Positions 42,461 through 52,250 are shown, numbered from the stretch's first letter. The stretch is DNA of 64,000 bases from Natronincola peptidivorans (GCF_900111615.1 NZ_FOHU01000002.1:1-64000); one strand, 5' to 3'. Numbers and translations are program-made. Notes: generated by a model not told the origin, from the sequence alone.

Positions 42461-43066
42461 ATGATAGGAATCATTAACTATGGCATGGGAAATCTGAGAA
42501 GTGTAGAAAAGGCCTTTCATATGATGGGGTATGAAGCCTTTGTTTCTGATAATGTAGAAGAACTTAAAAAAGCCAAGGCCCTGATCATCCCCGGAGTAGG
42601 GGCCTTTTATGATGCCATGAAAAATCTCAAGGAACGGGGACTAGAGGAAGAGATTCTTAAGGCAGTAGAGAAGGGTAAACCAGTCTTAGGTATTTGTTTA
42701 GGAATGCAGATTTTGTTTTCCTATGGCTATGAAGTAGATAAGATCCAAGGATTAGGCATCATGGAGGGAAACATAGTAAAGATGCCAAAGGATCTAAAGG
42801 TTCCTCATATGGGTTGGAATCAATTAGACATTACTGAAGAAAGTCAGTTATTAAAAGGTATACATCAGGAGAGCTATGTATATTTTGTTCACTCCTATTA
42901 TTTAGAAACACAGGAGGCGTGGGTAGTAAAAGCTACTGCTGAGTATGGCAGACCTATCCCGGCGGTGGTGGAGAAGGGCAATATCTATGGACTACAGTTT
43001 CATCCAGAGAAAAGTGGAAATATAGGACTGCAAATACTAAAGAATTTTGGGGAGCTGGTAAAATGA
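42461..43066 (+). CDS. hisH: Imidazole glycerol phosphate synthase, glutaminase subunit
   Basis: 201 residues, class I glutamine amidotransferase: GIINYGMGNLRSVEKAF, nucleophile region GICLGMQILF, and YGLQFHPEKSG with the catalytic His/Glu. It supplies ammonia to HisF. The oxyanion strand LIIPGVGAF is present. It overlaps hisA by 4 nt. Confidence 0.95.
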   Translation: MIGIINYGMGNLRSVEKAFHMMGYEAFVSDNVEELKKAKALIIPGVGAFYDAMKNLKERGLEEEILKAVEKGKPVLGICLGMQILFSYGYEVDKIQGLGIMEGNIVKMPKDLKVPHMGWNQLDITEESQLLKGIHQESYVYFVHSYYLETQEAWVVKATAEYGRPIPAVVEKGNIYGLQFHPEKSGNIGLQILKNFGELVK

Positions 43067-43782
43067 TGATTTATCCTGCAATAGATATCAAAGATGGACG
43101 ATGTGTAAGACTAACACAGGGAAAATTTGATGAAGAAAAAATATATTTTAATGACCCGCAGGAAGTAGCAAAGCTTTGGCAGGAGAAAGGAGCAGAGGTG
43201 CTTCATATCGTGGATCTAGATGGAGCATTGGAGGGAAAAGGAAAAAACCTTTCTATCATTCAAGCTATTGTAGATGCAGTCAATATTCCCGTCCAGGTGG
43301 GGGGAGGCATTAGGAGTATAGAGGCCATAGAACAGCTGATGGCTATAGGGGTAGAGCGAGTAATCCTTGGTACCAAGGCCATAGAAGATAAGGAGATGCT
43401 AAAAAAGGCCATAGCTGGATTTGGCAGTCGGGTGGTGGTATCCATTGATGCAAAGGATGGTTATGTGGCTGTGGATGGTTGGACCAAAACCAGTAGTGTA
43501 GCTGCTTTAGACTTTGCGAAGGAATTGGAGGAGATGGGGATAAAAACCATCATTTATACAGATATTGCTAGAGACGGTATGCTGCAGGGACCTAACTTTA
43601 AGGCCATTAGTCAGCTGAAGCAGCAGGTAGGTATAGATATCATCGCCTCAGGCGGTGTAGCCACTATAGAAGATCTACAGCTTTTATCTCATATTGGAGT
43701 AGCTGGAGCTATTGTTGGAAAAGCTCTTTATGAAGGAAAAATTGATTTATCAGCAGTTAAGGGGGAGATGAAAAATGATTAG
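43063..43782 (+). CDS. hisA: ProFAR isomerase HisA
   Basis: 239 residues, (beta/alpha)8 barrel: [17 protein letters not shown] with the catalytic Asp, [32 protein letters not shown] with the second Asp, and the [13 protein letters not shown] phosphate site. It isomerises ProFAR to PRFAR. The end overlaps hisF by 8 nt. Confidence 0.95.
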   Translation: MMIYPAIDIKDGRCVRLTQGKFDEEKIYFNDPQEVAKLWQEKGAEVLHIVDLDGALEGKGKNLSIIQAIVDAVNIPVQVGGGIRSIEAIEQLMAIGVERVILGTKAIEDKEMLKKAIAGFGSRVVVSIDAKDGYVAVDGWTKTSSVAALDFAKELEEMGIKTIIYTDIARDGMLQGPNFKAISQLKQQVGIDIIASGGVATIEDLQLLSHIGVAGAIVGKALYEGKIDLSAVKGEMKND

Positions 43783-44533
43783 TAAAAGAATTGTACCCTG
43801 CTTAGATGTGGATAAGGGTAGAGTAGTAAAGGGGATAAATTTTGTCAACCTAGTAGATGCAGGTGATCCTGTAGAGGTTGCAAAGGCCTACAATGTAGCA
43901 GGTGCAGATGAACTTGTTTTTTTAGATATTACTGCCTCAAATGAGGAAAGAAATATAATACTGGAGGTTGTAAAAAGGACAGCGGAGCAAGTGTTTATTC
44001 CCTTAACAGTAGGTGGTGGAATCCGCAGTGTGGAGGATTTTCGTGAAGTGCTGAAAAGTGGTGCTGACAAAGTATCTATCAACTCTGCAGCTGTGAAAAC
44101 CCCCAAAATTGTTACAGATTGTGCTCGTATTTTTGGTTCTCAGGCGGTGGTGGTGGCCATTGATGTAAAAAAGCAGACGGATGGCAGCTATCATGTGTAT
44201 GTCAAGGGAGGTAGAGAGGACACAGGTCTGGAGGCAGTAGCATGGGCTAAGGAAGTAGAAAGGCTGGGGGCAGGAGAGATACTGTTAACCAGTATGGATA
44301 AGGATGGTACCAAAAGCGGCTATGATTTAGATATCACAAGAGAAATAAGTGAAACAGTAAACATACCAGTAATCGCCTCCGGAGGAGCAGGCAGTATGGA
44401 GGACTTTTATGATGTCTTTACAGCCGGAAAAGCAGATGCTGCTCTGGCCGCCTCTTTGTTTCACTTTAAGGAAATAGCCATTGGAGACTTAAAGGAATAT
44501 TTACAGCAAAAAGGAATTCATATGCGAAGGTAG
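43775..44533 (+). CDS. hisF: Imidazole glycerol phosphate synthase, cyclase subunit
   Basis: 252 residues, HisA-related barrel: [20 protein letters not shown] with the catalytic Asp, [45 protein letters not shown] and [12 protein letters not shown]. Together with HisH it makes IGP and AICAR. Confidence 0.95.
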   Translation: MISKRIVPCLDVDKGRVVKGINFVNLVDAGDPVEVAKAYNVAGADELVFLDITASNEERNIILEVVKRTAEQVFIPLTVGGGIRSVEDFREVLKSGADKVSINSAAVKTPKIVTDCARIFGSQAVVVAIDVKKQTDGSYHVYVKGGREDTGLEAVAWAKEVERLGAGEILLTSMDKDGTKSGYDLDITREISETVNIPVIASGGAGSMEDFYDVFTAGKADAALAASLFHFKEIAIGDLKEYLQQKGIHMRR

Positions 44534-44542
44534 GTAGATAAA

Positions 44543-45166
44543 ATGAAGGAATTAACGGAGTTAAGATTTGATGACAAGGGGCTAATTCCTGCCATTATCC
44601 AAGAGGAGGAAACCAAAGAAATTCTGATGATGGCTTATATGAATGATGCATCTCTAAAGAAAACCCTTGAAACAGGAGAGACCTGGTTTTGGAGCCGCAG
44701 TAGAGGAGAGCTATGGCATAAGGGGGGAACCTCAGGGCATATCCAGAAGGTAAGAGAAATCAGCTATGATTGTGATGGAGATACCCTATTGGTAAAGGTT
44801 ACCCAAGAAGGAGCAGCCTGTCATACTGGCGAAAAAAGTTGTTTTTACAATCCCATTTATAGGGAAGACAGAGAAGAAGCTGTCAATGGAGAGATACTAC
44901 AAAAACTATATGATGTAATCGCTGATCGGAAAGCCAACCCAAAGGAGGGCTCTTATACTAATTATCTCTTTGATAAGGGCATAGATAAGATTCTAAAAAA
45001 AGTAGGTGAAGAAACTGCAGAGGTCATCATTGCTGCAAAAAACACTGATAAAAATGAGCTGGTATATGAAGCAGGGGACTTATTATATCACCTATTGGTG
45101 CTACTGAAGGAAAAAGACATTGCACCAGAGGAGATATTTAAAGAGCTAAAAAAAAGAGCAAAGTAG
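44543..45166 (+). CDS. hisIE: Bifunctional phosphoribosyl-AMP cyclohydrolase/phosphoribosyl-ATP pyrophosphatase
   Basis: 207 residues, a HisI-HisE fusion. HisI part: [31 protein letters not shown] and zinc cysteines ([10 protein letters not shown]). HisE part from about 112: [20 protein letters not shown] and [17 protein letters not shown]. It performs the second and third pathway steps. Last gene of the operon, followed by a terminator. Confidence 0.94.
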   Translation: MKELTELRFDDKGLIPAIIQEEETKEILMMAYMNDASLKKTLETGETWFWSRSRGELWHKGGTSGHIQKVREISYDCDGDTLLVKVTQEGAACHTGEKSCFYNPIYREDREEAVNGEILQKLYDVIADRKANPKEGSYTNYLFDKGIDKILKKVGEETAEVIIAAKNTDKNELVYEAGDLLYHLLVLLKEKDIAPEEIFKELKKRAK

Positions 45167-45188
45167 AAAAATAAATAATTATTCCTAT

Positions 45189-45237
45189 AACCTAGTACCT
45201 TTTGTATTGGCATATACATTGAGGTCACTAGGTTTTT
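45189..45237 (+). terminator. Intrinsic terminator of the his operon
   Basis: AACCTAGTACCT pairs with AGGTCACTAGGTT (one bulge), then TTTT. Confidence 0.75.
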
Positions 45238-45255
45238 ATATCAAAAAAAACCAAA

Positions 45256-45282
45256 GGGACGGGGGACGGTTCTTTGTCCCTC
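45256..45282 (+). repeat. Single copy of a third repeat type, related to family 2
   Basis: GGGACGGGGGACGGTTCTTT plus GTCCCTC. GGGAC and GTCCC are its ends. The inner GGGGACGGTTCTTTGTC resembles the family 2 core GGGGACGTTTCATTTGTC. I see no second exact copy in the window. Confidence 0.6.
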
Positions 45283-45301
45283 AATTCACCTCGACCCAGT
45301 A

Positions 45302-45315
45302 CGAACATATGTTTG
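45302..45315. promoter_or_regulatory. LexA (SOS) box
   Basis: CGAACATATGTTTG matches the Gram-positive LexA/DinR consensus CGAACRNRYGTTYG and overlaps the -35 of the promoter at 45313-45341, as expected for repression. Confidence 0.7.
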
Positions 45316-45341
45316 ACACCTATTTCCTTTTGAGATAAAAT
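45313..45341 (+). promoter_or_regulatory. Sigma-A promoter of the radical-SAM repair pair
   Basis: TTGACA, 17-bp spacer, TAAAAT, sharing three bases with the SOS box. Confidence 0.72.
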
Positions 45342-45380
45342 AGAAGCATAAGAAGGCGATGGATTGGAGAGGTGAAGGAA

Positions 45381-46640
45381 GTGGAGGTATTAAATAAGCT
45401 GGAGATTTTAGCGGATGCAGCAAAGTATGATGTTTCCTGTTCATCCAGTGGCAGCAATAGAAAAAATACCAAAGGAGGGATAGGCAGCGGCCATAAGTCA
45501 GGAATCTGTCATAGCTGGTCGGAGGATGGTCGATGTATATCTCTGCTCAAGATATTGCTTACCAACGAATGTATCTATAACTGTGCCTACTGTGTAAATA
45601 GAATCAGTAATGATATACCAAGAGCTTCCTTTACACCTGAAGAGGTGGCGGAGCTGACAATAAACTTTTATAAGAGAAATTACATAGAAGGACTTTTTTT
45701 AAGTGCTGCTGTCGTGAAAAGTCCTGATTATACGATGGAGCTTTTGATTAAAGCTGTTCAACTGCTACGGCAGCAGTATCACTTCAATGGCTATATACAT
45801 ATGAAGGCCATACCAGGAGCAGATCCAAGGCTTATCTATGAAGCTGGAGAATTGGTAGATAGAATGAGTATCAATATTGAACTTCCCTCCAGCAATGGCC
45901 TTAAGCTTTTGGCGCCGCAGAAAAAGAAGGAGGCTATTATAAAGCCTATGGGGTTGATATCCTCTCAGATTATTCAGAGGAAGGAAGAAAGAAGGCTATA
46001 TAAAAGGGCAGCAAGCTTTGTACCTGCAGGACAAAGTACACAGCTGATTGTGGGGGCTACTCCAGATAATGATTTAAGTATCCTGAGACTATCAGAGGGA
46101 CTGTATAATAAATTTAGCTTGAAAAGAGTTTATTATTCTGCTTATGTCCCTGTATCTACAGACAATAGACTTCCAGCTATAGCAGCTCCTCCTTTGTTAA
46201 GGGAGCATAGGCTTTATCAAGCGGATTGGCTTTTGAGATTTTATGGTTTTAACGCCCAGGAGCTTTTACAGGAGAGTCAGCCAAATTTTGATACCATGCT
46301 AGATCCAAAGTGTGATTGGGCCCTTCGAAATATCCACCTATTTCCTATGGAAATTAATAAAGCACCCTATGAAATGCTGCTGCGAATCCCTGGCATAGGA
46401 GTAAAATCCGCCCAGCGTATTGTGGCAGCTAGAAGGTTTCATTTTTTAAGCTATGATAGTCTAAAGAAGATAGGTGTGGTACTAAAGCGGGCAAAGCATT
46501 TCATCACCTGTGATGGTAAATATTATGGTGAAGTAGGCTTTAAGGAAAAGCTGATCCGTCAGGTGCTGGTGGGACAAGAGCCTCAGCATGAAAAAACCAA
46601 CATAAGAGAGGGACAGCAGCTATCTATGTTTACATCCTAA
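45381..46640 (+). CDS. Putative DNA modification/repair radical SAM protein (TIGR03916-like)
   Basis: 419 residues from the GTG at 45381, 8 nt after GGAGAGG; a GTG at 45372 overlaps that site. The radical SAM cluster motif ECIYNCAYCVNR (CX3CX2C) is near residue 64. A helix-hairpin-helix (LLRIPGIGVKSAQRIVAARR) near 337 suggests DNA binding. The family is distantly like spore photoproduct lyase and is nearly always next to the gene that follows here. The SOS box supports a DNA damage role. The substrate lesion is unknown. Confidence 0.85.
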   Translation: MEVLNKLEILADAAKYDVSCSSSGSNRKNTKGGIGSGHKSGICHSWSEDGRCISLLKILLTNECIYNCAYCVNRISNDIPRASFTPEEVAELTINFYKRNYIEGLFLSAAVVKSPDYTMELLIKAVQLLRQQYHFNGYIHMKAIPGADPRLIYEAGELVDRMSINIELPSSNGLKLLAPQKKKEAIIKPMGLISSQIIQRKEERRLYKRAASFVPAGQSTQLIVGATPDNDLSILRLSEGLYNKFSLKRVYYSAYVPVSTDNRLPAIAAPPLLREHRLYQADWLLRFYGFNAQELLQESQPNFDTMLDPKCDWALRNIHLFPMEINKAPYEMLLRIPGIGVKSAQRIVAARRFHFLSYDSLKKIGVVLKRAKHFITCDGKYYGEVGFKEKLIRQVLVGQEPQHEKTNIREGQQLSMFTS

Positions 46641-46675
46641 AGCATAGTAATTAGTAGAAAATGGAGGAAGAATCA

Positions 46676-47419
46676 GTGATAGATTATATTTATGACGGCA
46701 GCTTTGAGGGGCTTCTAACCGCCATTTACGAAGCTTATTATCGCAAGGAAAAGCCAGAGAAGATCATTGCAAAGGGAGATATCCAAGAGGATCTTTTTGT
46801 AAGCTACCTACATATTGAAACAGAGGAAGAAAAGGCAGAAAAGGTATATAATGCCATCAGAGACAAGATATCACCAATAGCCTTAAAGAATGTCTTTTAT
46901 GGATTTCTATCGGAGGATGTAGATGCTGGTACATTTATTTATAGATATCTGCAGCTAGGATTTAAAGCAGGGGAAAAGATTGATCAGTATCATACCCATG
47001 AAGCTGTATTTCAGCTACATAAAATAAGTAGAAGAGTAGGAAAGGAAGCTCATTTAATGCTGGGGATTATAAGATTCCAAAAGCTAAAGGGAGAATTATA
47101 CTATGCAGTCATAGAGCCGCAGTATAATATCACAGCATTGGTAGCTCCTCACTTTGCAAAACGGCTAGCATCGGAAAACTGGGTAATCCACGACAAAAAA
47201 AGAAACATAGCATCCTTATATAACAAAAATCAATGGATTATTACGGAAGGAAATCTGCAGGGAGAAATAGTATTAGATGATGAAGAGCTACAATATCAAG
47301 AGATGTGGCAGCAGTACTTTAAAAATATAGCCATTAAAACCCGAATCAATCCCAAGCTGCAGAGGAACTATTTACCCAAAAGGTATTGGAAGCATTTGAT
47401 TGAAATGAAGAAAAAATAG
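46676..47419 (+). CDS. TIGR03915-family partner of the radical SAM repair protein
   Basis: 247 residues from the GTG at 46676, 7 nt after GGAGG, which begins the family's usual IDYIYDGSFEGLLTAIYEAY; the ATG at 46661 lacks a ribosome site. VGKEAHLMLGIIRFQKLKG and IEPQYNITALVAPHFAKRLA, with a C-terminal WQQYFKNIAIKTRINPKLQR, are typical of this family, which contains a DUF4130-like region. It likely works with the preceding gene in DNA repair. Operon: 35-bp gap, no terminator between. Confidence 0.83.
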   Translation: MIDYIYDGSFEGLLTAIYEAYYRKEKPEKIIAKGDIQEDLFVSYLHIETEEEKAEKVYNAIRDKISPIALKNVFYGFLSEDVDAGTFIYRYLQLGFKAGEKIDQYHTHEAVFQLHKISRRVGKEAHLMLGIIRFQKLKGELYYAVIEPQYNITALVAPHFAKRLASENWVIHDKKRNIASLYNKNQWIITEGNLQGEIVLDDEELQYQEMWQQYFKNIAIKTRINPKLQRNYLPKRYWKHLIEMKKK

Positions 47420-47436
47420 AATACAGAACAAAGATA

Positions 47437-47470
47437 AAAAGACTATTAGCGAAAAGCCAATAGTCTTTTA
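47437..47470. terminator. Bidirectional terminator between convergent genes
   Basis: AAAAGACTATTAGC and GCCAATAGTCTTTT form a 14-position stem with one mismatch and suitable tails on both strands. Confidence 0.88.
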
Positions 47471-47495
47471 GGTTACAAACTTATTTTATTATACA

Positions 47496-48911
47496 CTATA
47501 GTTTCTTAGAGAATACTGCTAGCACAAAAATCATCAATAGTCCAAAGATCATTAAGCCTGTTTGTTCTATTGATGCGATACCAGCGATAGCAACGATAGT
47601 AATCGCTACAGGAATTACAAATTTTACTAGGTTATACCATGCTTCAAATAATCCAAACTGAATTGTTCCACCATTTGTAAGTTCTTGTCTAAGTTCTTCC
47701 TTATCAAGGAACCATCCAACGAATACACAAAGCAATAGTCCACCGATGGCTAAGAAAATCTTATCAGTTAGGATGTCAAAGAAGTCAAAGAATCCAACTC
47801 CAAATAGTGTTACTCCTGACATTGAACCTAATGATAGAGATGAAAGAACGCATAGTACAGTCATAGCAGCAGATACAGAGTAAACTGCTTTCTTTCTTTC
47901 CATACCTCTTTCGTCAATAAAGTAAGCAACTGCAACCTCCATTAGAGATACAGAGGAAGTAAGAGCTGCCACTGTTAAGGCTACAAAGAAGATAAGAGAT
48001 AATATTGTACCAATACCGCCCATTGCAGAAAACACAGTTGGGATAACAACGAATACAAGGCCAGGACCAGCTGCTGGCTCCATGCCAAAGGCAAAGATTG
48101 CTGGGAACATAGCGATACCAGCTAATAGAGCAACTCCAACGTCCATACCAGTTACAAGTACAGCATTATTTGCAAGATTTTCTTTCTTGTTTAGGTAACT
48201 TCCATAGGTAATCATACAACCCATACCTAGACTCAAGGAGAAGAAGGCTTGACCTAATGCCGCTAAATAAGTTTGACCTGTTACCGCTGAGAAGTCAGGT
48301 CTAAACATATAACCAAGTCCTGCTGCTGCCCCTGGAAGCGTAAGACTTCTAAAGGCAATTAATACTAAAAGACCAAATAATACAGGCATCAATATTTTTC
48401 CAGCTTTTTCAATACCGCCTGCAATACCTTTTGCTACAATCACTACATTAAATACCATAAAGATAAGCATCCATACTAATGGTTGTGTGGAACCGGTAAT
48501 AAAGGCACCAAAGGAATCTCCTATTGCTGCAGGATCAGCCAATAGTCCAGTAAAGGTTTTTGCAACATAAGCTGCTGACCAACCACCAACTACTGGGTAG
48601 AAGCCCATGATAAAGAATGCACTTAAGACCCCTATGGCTCCTGCAAAGGTCCAGTTACGGCTCTTACTTTTGTAAGCACCAACAGCTGCTCGATTTGATT
48701 TTCTACCTACGGCAAATTCGGCAATCATAACACTAATACCGATAAATACAACAAAAACTAAATAAATAAGAAGAAATGCCGCCCCACCATTTTCACCGAG
48801 TAGATATGGGAATCTCCAGATGTTACCAAGACCAACGGCTGAACCAGCTGCTGCCATGATAAACCCTATCCTGGACCCCCAATTCTCTCTTTTTACTGCA
48901 GTTTTTTCCAT
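47496..48911 (-). CDS. Sodium-dependent transporter of the NSS (SNF) family
   Basis: 471 residues, 11-12 TM helices. WGSRIGFIMAAAGSAVGLGN and IWRFPYLLGENGGAAFL (TM1 with the sodium site) and LSLGMGCMITYGSYL (TM6 unwound region) are NSS hallmarks, as in LeuT/MhsT. Imports an amino acid or related amine with sodium; the substrate cannot be read from sequence. AAAGGGAGGGACT precedes the ATG. It may supply the amino acid catabolic genes divergently placed at 49.5 kb, which is inference. Confidence 0.9.
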   Translation of the reverse strand: MEKTAVKRENWGSRIGFIMAAAGSAVGLGNIWRFPYLLGENGGAAFLLIYLVFVVFIGISVMIAEFAVGRKSNRAAVGAYKSKSRNWTFAGAIGVLSAFFIMGFYPVVGGWSAAYVAKTFTGLLADPAAIGDSFGAFITGSTQPLVWMLIFMVFNVVIVAKGIAGGIEKAGKILMPVLFGLLVLIAFRSLTLPGAAAGLGYMFRPDFSAVTGQTYLAALGQAFFSLSLGMGCMITYGSYLNKKENLANNAVLVTGMDVGVALLAGIAMFPAIFAFGMEPAAGPGLVFVVIPTVFSAMGGIGTILSLIFFVALTVAALTSSVSLMEVAVAYFIDERGMERKKAVYSVSAAMTVLCVLSSLSLGSMSGVTLFGVGFFDFFDILTDKIFLAIGGLLLCVFVGWFLDKEELRQELTNGGTIQFGLFEAWYNLVKFVIPVAITIVAIAGIASIEQTGLMIFGLLMIFVLAVFSKKL

Positions 48912-49544
48912 TAAAAAGTCCCTCCCTTTAAAAATAATACGATTAGAAAATAAATAAGTTCTAGATTAACTCTCAATTCCTAATAATTACTATTTCCCTC
49001 TATACAAGATACAACTCCAAGTGAGCTAACCCATTGGAGAAAAACTGTGAGAGTAGATTGTTAAAAATTATTAGAAAATTTAAAGTAATCTATATATTAA
49101 ATAATTATACAATGATGCTTGGCTACATGCAAGTGTTATTTTGTTAACGATTAATAAAGTTTTTTGAACTACTAAAAAATTGCAATAAATAAATAAATAT
49201 ACAATAGCGAGTGCATAAAAATACAAAGAGAAATAACAATAATTTACAAATGCTAATAATTAATATAGGCTGAAAACATTTTATTGAAAATTATATTATA
49301 TAAAAATGTCGGTGAATAATTATTTAAGGAAAAATTTTAAAAGTATTATTTTCCAAAAAAATTTTCTGTAAAATAATAAAGGGTAGAAAAGAAAGAAGGA
49401 GCTTTTTAGAGAAACAAGCATGGAATTGTAGAGAATACTTTTTATATATGATATCATAATAATAATGAAACAACCATTATTATCCAAAATCACGAATCAA
49501 AGGGTTTTACAAGAGATAATGGTATTAATAAGGAGGAATTATAT
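48912..49544. other. 633-bp AT-rich divergent spacer
   Basis: It lies between the NSS transporter and the kal operon and is unusually AT-rich. An extended -10-like TGATATCAT is at 49449-49457, and the dyad ATAATAATG / CATTATTAT (49459-49483) lies just behind it. No ORF with a ribosome site, no RNA structure I recognise, and no clear sigma-54 site is visible. Confidence 0.5.
49459..49483. promoter_or_regulatory. Inverted repeat upstream of the kal operon
   Basis: Perfect 9-bp arms ATAATAATG and CATTATTAT around AAACAAC, directly behind a possible extended -10; a candidate operator. Confidence 0.4.
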
Positions 49545-49928
49545 ATGAAGGCGATGATTAGAGTAAGAATGGGTATGCATGATGCTCATTATGGAGGAAA
49601 CCTAGTGGATGGGGCGAAAATGCTGCAGCTTTTTGGAGATGTGGCTACAGAGCTGTTAATCCGAAATGATGGAGATGAAGGCTTGTTTGTAGGCTATGAA
49701 AGTGTAGAATTTACTGCTCCAGTTTATGCTGGGGATTATATTGAAGCCGTTGGTGAAATCGTTAAAGTTGGTAACAGCTCTAGAAAAATGACCTTTGAAG
49801 CTAGAAAGGTGATTGTACCCCGTCCTGATCTTAATGAATCTGCATGTGATGTTTTAGAGGAGCCAATGGTGGTATGTAAAGCTATAGGCACCTGTGTAGT
49901 ACAAAAAGATAAACAGAGAAATAAGTAG
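49545..49928 (+). CDS. kal: 3-aminobutyryl-CoA ammonia-lyase-like hotdog protein
   Basis: 127 residues. A single hotdog domain with [20 protein letters not shown] (central helix), [20 protein letters not shown] and [20 protein letters not shown], very like Kal of the lysine fermentation pathway, which removes ammonia from 3-aminobutyryl-CoA. AAGGAGGAA precedes the ATG. The kce gene follows by 15 bp, which strengthens the call. A different 3-aminoacyl-CoA is possible, since other lysine pathway genes are absent here. Confidence 0.75.
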   Translation: MKAMIRVRMGMHDAHYGGNLVDGAKMLQLFGDVATELLIRNDGDEGLFVGYESVEFTAPVYAGDYIEAVGEIVKVGNSSRKMTFEARKVIVPRPDLNESACDVLEEPMVVCKAIGTCVVQKDKQRNK

Positions 49929-49943
49929 AAGGAGGAGGTTTTT

Positions 49944-50762
49944 ATGGATAAGCTAATAATCACTGCTGCCTTAACAGGAGCGGAGGTGACGAAGGAATTA
50001 CAGCCTAATCTGCCAACAACACCAGATGAAATCGCTGAAGAGGCATATCAATGCTACTTAAAGGGTGCCTCCATCGTTCATATTCACGCAAGGGATAAAG
50101 AAAGGCAGCCAACACAATCCTTTGATATTTATAAGGAAATCAAAGAAAAGATTGAAGCAAAATGTGACATCATCTTTCAGCCCTCCACAGGAGGCGCTGT
50201 ATGGCATGGTCCTGATGAGAGGCTGCAGCCGGTGGATTTAAAGCCAGAAATGGCTACTTTAAGCTGTGGTACCTGTAATTTTGGCCCTGATGTTTTTATG
50301 AATAGTGAGGAGTATATGGAGAAGTTTGCTTCCAAAATGAAGGAGCTGGGTGTAAAACCAGAGATGGAGATTTTTGAAAGAGGTATGATTGAAAATGCCA
50401 AGAAACTGGCAAAAAAAGGATTGGTAGAAACCCCAATGCATTTTGATTTTGTTCTGGGGGTACCAGGAGCTTGTCCAGGGACACCGGAGGATTTACTGCA
50501 TATGATGAGGGCTATTCCAGAAGGCTCTACATGGACGGTAGCAGGAGTTGGTAGACATGAACTGCCACTGGCTACAATGGCTATTATACTGGGAGGTCAT
50601 GTCAGGGTAGGATTTGAGGATAATATCTTCTATAGCAAAGGAGAACTGGCAAAATCTAATGGACAACTAGTGGAGAGAATTGTGAGAATCGCCAAGGAGC
50701 TAGGTAGAGAGGTAGCTACCCCTCAGGAGGCTAGAAAAATTTTAGGAATAGGACGGGGATAA
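49944..50762 (+). CDS. kce: 3-keto-5-aminohexanoate cleavage enzyme (BKACE family)
   Basis: 272 residues. BKACE barrel with the zinc site [15 protein letters not shown], an N-terminal [18 protein letters not shown], and [20 protein letters not shown]. Family members transfer acetyl-CoA carbon onto beta-keto acids, giving acetoacetate and an acyl-CoA; Kce makes 3-aminobutyryl-CoA, the substrate of Kal. The gene is next to kal and ends 1 bp before the transaldolase gene. Confidence 0.85.
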   Translation: MDKLIITAALTGAEVTKELQPNLPTTPDEIAEEAYQCYLKGASIVHIHARDKERQPTQSFDIYKEIKEKIEAKCDIIFQPSTGGAVWHGPDERLQPVDLKPEMATLSCGTCNFGPDVFMNSEEYMEKFASKMKELGVKPEMEIFERGMIENAKKLAKKGLVETPMHFDFVLGVPGACPGTPEDLLHMMRAIPEGSTWTVAGVGRHELPLATMAIILGGHVRVGFEDNIFYSKGELAKSNGQLVERIVRIAKELGREVATPQEARKILGIGRG

Positions 50763-50763
50763 G

Positions 50764-51408
50764 ATGAAGCTATTTATTGACACGGCAAATGTAGAAGAAA
50801 TAAAGGAAATCGCCAGCTGGGGTATACTAGAAGGCGTCACCACCAATCCTTCTCTTATTGCTAAGGAAGGAAGGGTGTTCAAAGAGGTAATTAAAGAAAT
50901 CACTGAAATCGTTGATGGACCCATCAGTGCAGAGGTTATCAGCCTTAAAGCAGCGGAAATGGTGGTGGAGGCAGAGGATTTAGTGAAAATTCATGAAAAT
51001 ATTGTCATCAAAATACCTATGACAGACGAGGGATTAAAGGCGGTAAAAGTGCTATCCTCTAAAGGAATAAAAACCAATGTCACCTTAGTATTTTCACCAA
51101 GCCAAGCCTTGATGGCGGCCAAAGCTGGAGCCACCTATGTCAGCCCTTTTTTAGGAAGACTGGATGATATTGGTCATACAGGTGTAGAGTTAGTAAAGGA
51201 AATTGTAGAGATTTTTGATCTTTACTTAATCGATACAGAGGTAATTGCCGCTAGTATTCGTCATAGCATGCATGTGCTGGAGACTGCAAAGGTAGGCGCC
51301 CATATCGCAACCATACCCTATGGGGTATTTAAGCAAATGCTGAAGCATCCTTTAACGGATAGCGGTATAGACCGTTTCTTAAAGGATTGGGAAAATGCAG
51401 TAAAATAA
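50764..51408 (+). CDS. fsa: Transaldolase/fructose-6-phosphate aldolase family protein
   Basis: 214 residues, the short transaldolase class: [34 protein letters not shown], the NIVIKIPMT strand with the Schiff-base lysine, and [14 protein letters not shown]. In Firmicutes this gene (ywjH/tal) usually lies upstream of glpX and rho, as here. Members of this short class either cleave fructose-6-phosphate or act as transaldolases; sequence does not separate these firmly. Confidence 0.88.
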   Translation: MKLFIDTANVEEIKEIASWGILEGVTTNPSLIAKEGRVFKEVIKEITEIVDGPISAEVISLKAAEMVVEAEDLVKIHENIVIKIPMTDEGLKAVKVLSSKGIKTNVTLVFSPSQALMAAKAGATYVSPFLGRLDDIGHTGVELVKEIVEIFDLYLIDTEVIAASIRHSMHVLETAKVGAHIATIPYGVFKQMLKHPLTDSGIDRFLKDWENAVK

Positions 51409-51427
51409 TAAAGGAGGAGGGTATATA

Positions 51428-52168
51428 ATGCGACTAAAAAACAAAGTTGCAGTTGTTACAGGCTCGGCAAGAGGGATAGGAAAATCTATTGCTGAAAAAT
51501 ATGCTGCAGAAGGAGCTAGAATTGTTCTGGTTGATAGAAGCCTGGAGGATGTAGAAAAGACTATAAAGGAAATGAAGGAAAGCTACAGTGAGGTGTATGG
51601 CTATGGGATGGATGTAACGGATAGATCTCAGGTGCAGCAGGTATTTGAAAGAATTGCAAAGGAATTAGGGACTGTAGATATTTTGGTAAACAATGCTGGT
51701 ATTACAGCAGATGCTCAGATGTATAAAATGACGGGAGAGCAATGGGATAATGTCATCAATGTCAATCTAACGGGGGTATTTAACTGCTCTAAGGAAGCTG
51801 TAAAAATCATGAGGGAAAAGGAATATGGTAAAATCATTAATATTTCCTCTGTTGTTGGATTATATGGAAATTTTGGGCAAGTAAACTATGCTGCAACAAA
51901 ATCTGGTGTCATTGGTATGACAAAAACAATGGCAAAGGAATTAGGTAGGAAAAATGTCAATGTCAATGCTGTATGCCCAGGATTTATTGCTACAGAGATG
52001 ACAGAAAAAATGCCGGAAAAGGTATTGACCATGATGAAGGAAAAGGCACCTTTAAATCGATTAGGAACTCCAGAAGACATCGCCAATGCCTGCTTGTTCT
52101 TGGCTTCTGAAGAGGCTAGCTTTGTGACGGGTACAGTATTATCAGTAGATGGTGGGATTGTACTATAG
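51428..52168 (+). CDS. Short-chain dehydrogenase, 3-oxoacyl reductase-like (FabG-like)
   Basis: 246 residues, classical SDR: cofactor motif VTGSARGIGKSIAEKYA, NNAG at about 87-90, catalytic Ser in INISSVVGLYGNFGQVNY, and YAATKSG with the Tyr-Lys pair. GFIATEMTEKMPEKVLTMM is FabG-like. Placed in the kal-kce-fsa operon and not in a fatty-acid cluster, it may reduce a 3-ketoacyl-CoA or hydroxyacyl compound of that pathway. AAAGGAGGAGG precedes the ATG. Confidence 0.85.
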   Translation: MRLKNKVAVVTGSARGIGKSIAEKYAAEGARIVLVDRSLEDVEKTIKEMKESYSEVYGYGMDVTDRSQVQQVFERIAKELGTVDILVNNAGITADAQMYKMTGEQWDNVINVNLTGVFNCSKEAVKIMREKEYGKIINISSVVGLYGNFGQVNYAATKSGVIGMTKTMAKELGRKNVNVNAVCPGFIATEMTEKMPEKVLTMMKEKAPLNRLGTPEDIANACLFLASEEASFVTGTVLSVDGGIVL

Positions 52169-52206
52169 CAGAGATAGATAATAAAATATTTCTACAATAA
52201 TAAATG

Positions 52207-52250
52207 GAGATAGGATATATGATTGCATGTGCAATGGATCCTATCTCTTA
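52207..52250 (+). terminator. Intrinsic terminator after the SDR gene
   Basis: GAGATAGGAT and ATCCTATCTC pair perfectly, with an inner ATTGCA/TGCAAT stem; TTATTTTATT follows. Confidence 0.85.

Noticed and set aside
48912-49544. Sigma-54 promoter or small RNA in the long spacer
   Set aside because: No TGGCAC-N5-TTGC pattern and no convincing folded RNA; only AT-rich sequence and one dyad.
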